From an uncultured Prevotella sp. (GTDB lineage: Bacteria > Bacteroidota > Bacteroidia > Bacteroidales > Bacteroidaceae), in assembly GCA_900316295.1 (NCBI GenBank), contig ONCJ01000026.1, forward strand, positions 1 to 47,920: 47,920 bases of DNA. Reading direction: 5' to 3'. A program made the position numbers and the translations under genes. Shown here one piece after another: positions 44,101 through 47,920 of this stretch. The notes under the pieces were generated by a model. That model saw only the letters and a list, made by a program, of their open reading frames with translations, was not told the DNA's origin and made no database searches. Within the stretch, counting starts at the first letter, position 1, and each line of letters begins with the position of its first letter.

Positions 44101-44198
44101 AAGATACTTCCGCTTTGGAATCCGAAATCGATCATCTTGTATATCAGCTCTATGGCCTGACGGAAGAAGAAATAAAGATAGTTGAAGAGACAAGTTAA
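41106..44198 (+). CDS. Eco57I-type N6-adenine DNA methyltransferase (modification/specificity subunit)
   Basis: A 1030-residue class I SAM-dependent DNA methyltransferase. Motif I is DPAIGSG (454-460) and the catalytic motif IV is NPPY (653-656), so it should methylate adenine N6. The N-terminal ~300 residues (IYEVELSDSVDIERNRRGIR) resemble the N-terminal domain of Eco57I-like enzymes. The C-terminal ~370 residues should be the target-recognition domain. It ends in the family-typical SEIDHLVYQLYGLTEEE. Two oddities stand out. An AATTGTCAATT-type intergenic repeat is inserted in frame at about 42014-42048 (SQLSIFNYQLK). Sequence from about 43040 onward is visibly more AT-rich than before, so the recognition half looks like an import. 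It is paired with the upstream PLD-helicase. Confidence 0.88.
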   Translation: MDYRPIIESRYNRENWQQLLHDIFGRKVEFWRTPSVVSTNSQFARQALWLGTITLSDDQTISIYEVELSDSVDIERNRRGIRDMLLTQWRNNGNAGAFMFCYRKNESVLRFSYVSEAWTFADDGTYQKESTDTKRFTYLLGEGHRSRTAIQQFEKLRDSSLTLKDLTKAFSVDAVSDMFFDGYKNQYEDIIQYVTGKRMVKKGNKWEEEIKNDPCEEIMQEFAQFPNPEKAVRDYVKKLMGRLVFLQFLQKKGWLGVPVHAEWGAGDAEFIQNLFAECEDKDHFIENVLEVLFNDLNTERKDDNSQLSIFNYQLKVPYLNGGLFERDATDETEFPLPAKYMQSLLDFFASYNFTIDENDPDDAEVGVDPEMLGRIFENLLEDNKDKGAFYTPKEIVSYMCRESLIAYLQTDIEDEATKEAIRQFVTTHDINALGTNDKFREQVDEALKNVKICDPAIGSGAFPMGLLKELFQCRTALEGLDQSKAAEIKKHIIQQNIYGVDIEKGAVDIARLRFWLSLIVDEETPQALPNLDFKIMQGNSLLEQYKGVDLSNITELKQDKVGAYQTTMFDDMLDVLRLDLRKKLDEYYSCPDHKKKAILKKDIINNVKQQLREQSINIDFGNLDLAGNDQFMLWHTWFYDVFSHGGFDIVIGNPPYNELRDLSDDFQILYKKSPYFKYAQGGRINMFQYFYPLSSNILSENGICSLITQNSLLAEDSALNNRKLFFERFKICAIDSFPERDNVKLRVFESAKMSVCICLLQKRSIIDDSFDIHVWKSKYMNAGHVLSLKKKDIQSVYPDDLIFPICNKEGWQLLLKMKEHSDFIIIAQAGEIDMTKYKSLFLRSNLNGEQRVITGAQILRYKITDTPSQGGLVYLKPSMVKLTNDRIESVSRKRIVTQRITGVDSRIRIISTLAPANIYCANSTNYISPTKNNVDLKYLLGILNSKCVNFFFKQTSTNTNVTGKEIAKFPIPLTNSSARDAIIEKVECILSKKRNYNSEDTSALESEIDHLVYQLYGLTEEEIKIVEETS
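42014..42048 (+). repeat. Intergenic-type repeat lying in frame inside the methyltransferase gene
   Basis: Consecutive CAATTGTCAATT and TTCAATTATCAATT words encode SQLSIFNYQLK between DDN and VPYLNGG. The word is that of the spacer at 41071-41100. Confidence 0.75.
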
Positions 44199-44237
44199 TG
44201 TAAAAAGTTAAAAGACCACGGACTTATTTAAGTTCGC

Positions 44238-44269
44238 TTTGGAAATGTCGAAATAATTATCTATCTTTG
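44238..44269 (+). promoter_or_regulatory. Promoter of the AT-rich cassette genes
   Basis: TTTG (44238-44241), a 20-bp spacer and TATCTTTG (44262-44269) match the consensus. GGAG follows seven bases before the ATG at 44286. The cassette thus has its own transcription start, independent of the methyltransferase. Confidence 0.8.
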
Positions 44270-44285
44270 CAAAAAAGGAGAGCAT

Positions 44286-44609
44286 ATGATACAAAACAAA
44301 TTTGTCAATACTCTCATAATTGAGAGGATAAAACGAGAGATTCCAAGTAGTATGGGGCAAAAGTTGCATTCGTATCAGGAAAACAGAATGCAATGGCTCT
44401 ATTACGGCGCACTTATTTATCAAGAGCAGAATGAGTTAAGACGCTTAGGCCTGAAAGCATGGCAGGGATACTATTCTCTATACGATATGGCATCCAGCGA
44501 GAAGCACCACAAAGCATTAAGCGAATACCAAAACGAACAATTCAAATATTTCCGCTCCATGTGCTGTGATGTATTGGATATCTGTAATGATTTGTTTTCG
44601 GAGTCCTAA
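44286..44609 (+). CDS. Hypothetical protein, 107 aa, first gene of the cassette
   Basis: I do not recognise a family. The protein is soluble and mostly helical by residue pattern, with many aromatic residues (QWLYYGALIY, WQGYYSLYDMASSEKHH) and no signal peptide or membrane segment. It has the best expression signals of the cassette: a consensus promoter at 44238-44269 and a GGAG ribosome site. It starts 87 bases after the methyltransferase stop and is followed by the DUF2971 gene. Base composition is AT-rich like its neighbours. A role in defence, or as a small partner of the following gene, is only suggested by location. Confidence 0.65.
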   Translation: MIQNKFVNTLIIERIKREIPSSMGQKLHSYQENRMQWLYYGALIYQEQNELRRLGLKAWQGYYSLYDMASSEKHHKALSEYQNEQFKYFRSMCCDVLDICNDLFSES

Positions 44610-44676
44610 TCAAACATGGGAGAGGCATAATAATGATTGAGCTATATGGTCCTAAGAATATTGAAATATTTTGTCT

Positions 44677-45357
44677 ATGAAACTTTACCACTTCACCAAC
44701 TTGGATAGTTTCCTAAAAATTTGGAGACACCAACACATTCTGTTTTCGACATCACATAAAAGAACAAATAATGATATATTAGAAAAACAAAAGTATATCA
44801 CTATAACAGGTGATGCTATTTCTGTAAATAGAAGACATATGGATGCGTTTTGGGAAAGCCTTGATAGGTATAAGCAAATCAGTTTAACAATGGACTATAA
44901 GGATTGTCGTGGCTGTTTATCACCAATGATGTGGGGACAGTATGCAGATAATGCCAATGGTGTTTGTATAGAGTTAGACTATGACAAATTATTATATTCC
45001 GGAGGCAAGATATGGGCAAATAAAATAGTATATAAGAAACAACATCCGCAAGTTACGATAGATGCAGAGACCATAAAAGATTGTTCTGCGCACAATGAGT
45101 TTATAATCAAAAAACGGAATGCGATATTTTTCAAAAAACACAAGCATTGGAGCAACGAGAATGAATTTAGATTAGTTTCTAAAGATTGTACCTATGTAGA
45201 TATATCTAATGCAGTTGTCGCAATATATGTGTACAATCAAAAGGGCCATACCGCATATGTTGTAAGAAAAATTGTGTCGGATGATAGGAAAGTAAACTAC
45301 TTAATCGCAATTCCTCAAGAAGGAAATATGACGCTTTCTTCCGTACCTTTCAAGTAA
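44677..45357 (+). CDS. DUF2971-family protein
   Basis: 226 residues. The N-terminal LYHFTNLDSF, the central MMWGQYADNANGVCIELD (84-101) and the later HWSNENEFRLVS (157-168) are the three conserved blocks of DUF2971. This family is often found in defence or mobile regions; its biochemical activity is not established as far as I know. The arrangement of an N-terminal YHxT, a middle aromatic block and ENEFR is reminiscent of ADP-ribosyltransferase-like folds, but that is speculation. The start is ATG 44677. No signal peptide; cytoplasmic. AT-rich. It lies between two unknown small genes in the same direction. Confidence 0.75.
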   Translation: MKLYHFTNLDSFLKIWRHQHILFSTSHKRTNNDILEKQKYITITGDAISVNRRHMDAFWESLDRYKQISLTMDYKDCRGCLSPMMWGQYADNANGVCIELDYDKLLYSGGKIWANKIVYKKQHPQVTIDAETIKDCSAHNEFIIKKRNAIFFKKHKHWSNENEFRLVSKDCTYVDISNAVVAIYVYNQKGHTAYVVRKIVSDDRKVNYLIAIPQEGNMTLSSVPFK

Positions 45358-45457
45358 GTTAATGATTTATGAATGTGTCTTGATGTCAAGGGACAGTTAA
45401 TTGATATCAATAGTGTGACTATACAAAAAGGAGTATAACATATTAAATATTTTCTCA

Positions 45458-45790
45458 ATGAAATTAGATATATTTCTTGACTACTACAAACCGCTTGATT
45501 CCAAAATGAAAATAGACAAGTTGTTTGAACTTTGTTTCAAAAGTAAGCATCAGCCAATGCTCGAAACTGATTTGTCTAAAATAGTGGATGTTACTATTGA
45601 AGACATTAAACCGTATTTATTTGAGAAAAAAGCAGAATTGGATAGATATATAGATCAATTAAAGAAAGTGAGAAAGAAACGTGAAAAGCTAAAGAAGAAA
45701 AGAGCAAAAAGAAGCAGACATTCACCATCAGTGTATAACAAAGATGAAATAGTTTATAAGCGAATACACATCATTAGTACAGCCATGTAA
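45458..45790 (+). CDS. Hypothetical basic protein, 110 aa
   Basis: Not recognised. Residues 1-60 look like a small helical domain (IDKLFELCFKSKHQPML, DLSKIVDVTIEDIKPYL). Residues 60-95 are a long Lys/Arg-rich helix (KKVRKKREKLKKKRAKRSR), which would suit nucleic-acid binding. The last 20 residues are less charged. There is no signal peptide. Upstream, AAAAAGGAGTATAAC supplies a GGAG, but it is over 20 bases before the ATG, so the start is uncertain. AT-rich, same strand as its neighbours. Confidence 0.5.
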   Translation: MKLDIFLDYYKPLDSKMKIDKLFELCFKSKHQPMLETDLSKIVDVTIEDIKPYLFEKKAELDRYIDQLKKVRKKREKLKKKRAKRSRHSPSVYNKDEIVYKRIHIISTAM

Positions 45791-45840
45791 AGTTCTTCGG
45801 GATTTGGATGGTTCTAAAAAACAGCAATATATAGTTCTAT

Positions 45841-47703
45841 ATGACTCAATACCCCTCTATCTCCATTACTACATTCCACGATGTTGAAGTCATCGTAAGA
45901 TTCTTTGAAGCTAATCGTGGCTCCTACGATCATGTCGTGGAGAGTTGGATAAGAGATAATATAGGAGAAGATAAAGAAATCCTTGACTATTATTCTCAGC
46001 AAATGAACAACACTATTACCAATTATTGGATGATAGCAAGCACAAGAACTAAAGTTTTTAATCGGCGGCATAGGGAGAAATTTGACAAGAGGATAAAGAG
46101 ATTTGAAGATTTGGTATTAAAACTCAATACCTTTAAGCAAGAGTTCGAGGCAAAGACTGTATCTATGACTATCGCAAAACAATGGGTTTACAAAGTAGTT
46201 TCTTTACCCCAACCTTTTGCATCTTTACTCGTCTTAGGTTTGTTAGAAGAATTTCGAGTCACTAACGTTGAGCAATGTAAAGAAGGTGATTTTATCTATG
46301 TTTATGCTACAGAAATGACACAGGAAGCAAAGGAGAAGTTGTGGTATGACAATAACATTTATGGGAAATTCTACAATGCTCTTGAAATGGGGAATCTGCC
46401 TAATGAGCTTCCAATAAATGCATATATCGGACAGTTTAGAATTAAGGATTATAGGCCATACAGAAAAGTTGGAATAGATAAGGCGCTGGTATTTGACAAT
46501 CCCATCATTTGTGATTTTAATGAGATGCCAAAGTTTATAGCAACTTATTCACGCCACCAAGCCCCAATCAAGAACATAAGATTTAGAAACCGCATTATTG
46601 AAGTGCCTCTCTCTGAAGAGAATTGGGAGAATTTGGACAACATGAAAGATGAATTCTTCTTATATTGGGAGGAAGACTATAACCAGTTTTGTTCTATGTG
46701 GGGCAGTAAAAAAGATGAGCAAGGTCTTTATGACATCATATTTTACAATGGGCCAAACAGAAAGCGCTATAAACAATTAGATAACCAGGCGGTTCTTTGT
46801 AATGTTAGAAAGGACAAACAGACTAATCTAGCATTTTACGTTTTAGAGTTTTATTTTGAGTATATTGAAGAAAGAAAAGAAGTAGATAATAGCTCATTCA
46901 ATATCCTACAAAAGAAGGATTGGATATTGGATTGGAACTGTGTAAGATTTAAGGATGGATATATCGTAGTGTCTGCGCCATTGGATGATAGCGTGAGATT
47001 TAAGACAAAAGCATTCCCGCTGAAAGGTTCTATGGAAGCTTTCAATTATCTAAAAGACTATCTGAACGACAGACTGGCACCTGTCCATTGCACAGTTGAG
47101 AAGATGGATATAACCATTTACGATCAAATCAGATTGAGCGAGGCCATTCAAACATTTGCCAAAGCAGTCAGGCAAAAAGGGGTGCAGGTGGCAAAGGCTG
47201 CTAAAGGACCAGTAAGAATAGTCCCACAGCAATCATCATTCAAAAGAGCGTTATCTAAGGCGGAGGAAATGACTCCTGAGGAGTTCCAAAAATATAAGTC
47301 ACAGTACATAGACTATTTGGTGAGTCTGCAAAGAAAAGATATTAAAATCATTCCTTGTGTGGAGCGACTGGCTCATTCAACAGGAGATATGTTTGAAACG
47401 GCCTTCATGTTTACAGTAAATTGTAAGAACGGAAACATGCTAATAATTCATGAGAACGTCAATCCTTCGAGATCAACATTGTTGTTTGAGGTGAAGAAAC
47501 AAGATATCATGAATACCATCCGCGCCATCTATGATTTTTTGCAGAGTGCAGAGATTAACAAGCGAAGCAGTTTGAGGAGTAAAGACTTGGATATTGATAA
47601 TGATAACATCATAAAGTATCGCTCGCTGAACCATGACTACTTTTCCAGTTGGAAGGCTTCACTACTGTATTATCGAGGATATAGGGACTCTATCTATTGG
47701 TGA
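45841..47703 (+). CDS. ASCH-domain-containing large protein of unknown function
   Basis: 620 residues, last gene of the cassette. Residues about 117-215 have the form of an ASCH domain: VVSLPQPFASLLVLGLLEEFR, then EGDFIYVYA, and LPINAYIGQFRIKDYRPYR at its end. ASCH domains bind RNA or modified bases. The N-terminal 110 residues are helical. Residues 215-440 are unassigned. A C-terminal region (from about 500) contains TLLFEVKK, which resembles the E-x-K strand of PD-(D/E)xK nucleases but without a clear partner Asp. There is no signal peptide or membrane segment. The stop codon TGA shares its last two bases with the first codon of the methyltransferase remnant at 47702, so the gene ends exactly at the cassette junction. 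Confidence 0.7.
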   Translation: MTQYPSISITTFHDVEVIVRFFEANRGSYDHVVESWIRDNIGEDKEILDYYSQQMNNTITNYWMIASTRTKVFNRRHREKFDKRIKRFEDLVLKLNTFKQEFEAKTVSMTIAKQWVYKVVSLPQPFASLLVLGLLEEFRVTNVEQCKEGDFIYVYATEMTQEAKEKLWYDNNIYGKFYNALEMGNLPNELPINAYIGQFRIKDYRPYRKVGIDKALVFDNPIICDFNEMPKFIATYSRHQAPIKNIRFRNRIIEVPLSEENWENLDNMKDEFFLYWEEDYNQFCSMWGSKKDEQGLYDIIFYNGPNRKRYKQLDNQAVLCNVRKDKQTNLAFYVLEFYFEYIEERKEVDNSSFNILQKKDWILDWNCVRFKDGYIVVSAPLDDSVRFKTKAFPLKGSMEAFNYLKDYLNDRLAPVHCTVEKMDITIYDQIRLSEAIQTFAKAVRQKGVQVAKAAKGPVRIVPQQSSFKRALSKAEEMTPEEFQKYKSQYIDYLVSLQRKDIKIIPCVERLAHSTGDMFETAFMFTVNCKNGNMLIIHENVNPSRSTLLFEVKKQDIMNTIRAIYDFLQSAEINKRSSLRSKDLDIDNDNIIKYRSLNHDYFSSWKASLLYYRGYRDSIYW

Positions 47704-47812
47704 ATCCGAAATCGACCGTCTCGTCTATCAGTTGTATGACCTGACCTACGATGAAGTCCTCATCGTAGCCCTAGAGACACCAATAACAAGAGAAGAATAC
47801 GAAAAAGAATAA
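47702..47812 (+). pseudogene. Orphan C-terminal remnant of an Eco57I-type methyltransferase
   Basis: Codons read ESEIDRLVYQLYDLTYDE, continue with VLIVALETPITREEYEKE, and end in TAA. The first part matches the end of the intact methyltransferase (ESEIDHLVYQLYGLTEEE, from 44118). The 14 bases GAATCCGAAATCGA are identical at 44118 and 47702; beyond that the two copies differ at many positions, so this is a diverged allele and not a fresh duplication. No start codon of its own. Best explained as the original 3' end of the gene, left behind when the recognition domain and cassette came in. Confidence 0.8.
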
Positions 47813-47830
47813 GAAAAACCAGAGGATCAA

Positions 47831-47858
47831 AGAACCGTCCAGTGATTCAAAAGGTTCT
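47831..47858. terminator. Hairpin between convergent gene ends
   Basis: AGAACC (47831-47836) pairs with GGTTCT (47853-47858) between the methyltransferase remnant and a minus-strand gene. There is no strong T-run on either side, so a terminator role is uncertain. The same GGTTCT/AGAACC arms form a hairpin at 37682-37699 before the helicase. Confidence 0.4.
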
Positions 47859-47864
47859 GTATGC

Positions 47865-47920
47865 TTAATACACAGGCTTCACCACTTCCACCCTCATTCC
47901 AAGGGCTGCAATGATACGAT
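47865..47920 (-). CDS. Partial gene, C-terminus only; possibly a helix-turn-helix regulator
   Basis: The minus strand reads RIIAALGMRVEVVKPVY and a TAA at 47865-47867; the rest is outside the window. The pattern xRIIxALGMxVEVV is common at the end of Xre-type DNA-binding proteins and antitoxins of Bacteroidetes. Only 18 codons are visible, so this is a weak call. Confidence 0.4.
   Translation of the reverse strand, partial: RIIAALGMRVEVVKPVY

Noticed and set aside
47400-47703. PD-(D/E)xK nuclease domain at the end of the ASCH protein
   Set aside because: Only the E-x-K strand is visible; no convincing preceding Asp could be placed, so it is mentioned but not called.
37749-47812. DISARM or BREX locus
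   Set aside because: The PLD-SNF2 fusion and Eco57I-type enzyme recall single components, but DrmA/DrmB, PglZ, BrxC and BrxL are all absent.
1-47920. CRISPR arrays, tRNA or rRNA genes, insertion-sequence transposases
   Set aside because: No regularly spaced direct repeats with unique spacers, no cloverleaf-like stretch and no transposase motifs were found by reading.

Overview
The window looks like chromosome of a Bacteroidales bacterium, most probably Prevotella or a close relative. The reasons are promoters of the Bacteroidetes type (TTTG, about 19-21 bp, TAnnTTTG), scarcity of strong Shine-Dalgarno sites, a division/cell-wall cluster in the Bacteroidetes order, DUF4292 and BspA-like proteins, and a glycine-lipid (GlsA/GlsB-like) acyltransferase pair. 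I assign the organism by inference; there is no rRNA in the window.

Layout. (1) 1-13051, housekeeping: a partial acyl-CoA ligase (-), an M20 deacylase (+) whose mRNA may be leaderless, deoD (-), a ZIP metal transporter (+), a minus-strand run dut - TPR protein - DUF4292 lipoprotein - EnvC-like protein, dgt (+), and the glsA-glsB-like pair (-). (2) 13236-29320, the dcw cluster, all on +: mraZ, rsmH, ftsL-like, ftsI, murE, mraY, murD, ftsW, murG, murC, ftsQ, ftsA, ftsZ. It begins with three GTGG repeats at exactly 10-bp period (candidate MraZ operator). Two near-identical copies of a ~90-bp repeat lie in opposite orientation on either side of ftsA-ftsZ. (3) 29667-36353: an operon of two exported alpha/beta hydrolases and a 1125-residue BspA/GLUG-type surface protein. 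(4) 36354-37137: a candidate sigma-54 promoter with upstream repeats in front of an hsp20 gene broken by an internal deletion, followed by two terminators.

(5) 37371-47812 is a defence island and the most interesting part. A canonical promoter drives a ~215-nt region that folds into long nested helices and ends in a terminator-like hairpin (candidate structured RNA). It is followed by a PLD-nuclease/SNF2-helicase fusion and an Eco57I-type adenine-N6 DNA methyltransferase, which together resemble a two-gene restriction-modification or defence system. The methyltransferase changes to AT-rich sequence near its NPPY motif, so its target-recognition half looks swapped in. Four unrelated AT-rich genes follow: a 107-aa unknown protein with its own promoter, a DUF2971 protein, a basic 110-aa unknown protein and a 620-aa ASCH-domain protein. 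Directly after the last of these lies an orphan 36-codon remnant of a methyltransferase C-terminus, which begins with the same 14 bases (GAATCCGAAATCGA) found near the end of the intact methyltransferase. I infer that the recognition domain and the four genes arrived as one exchangeable cassette, leaving the old gene end stranded. The window ends inside a minus-strand gene, perhaps a helix-turn-helix protein.

How the genes work together: regions 1-2 cover nucleotide hygiene (dut, dgt, deoD), membrane lipid synthesis, and septal peptidoglycan synthesis and division (MraY/Mur enzymes, FtsW-FtsI, FtsQ/L, FtsA-FtsZ, with EnvC-like control of cell separation). Region 3 is secreted hydrolysis and adhesion. 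Region 5 is defence.
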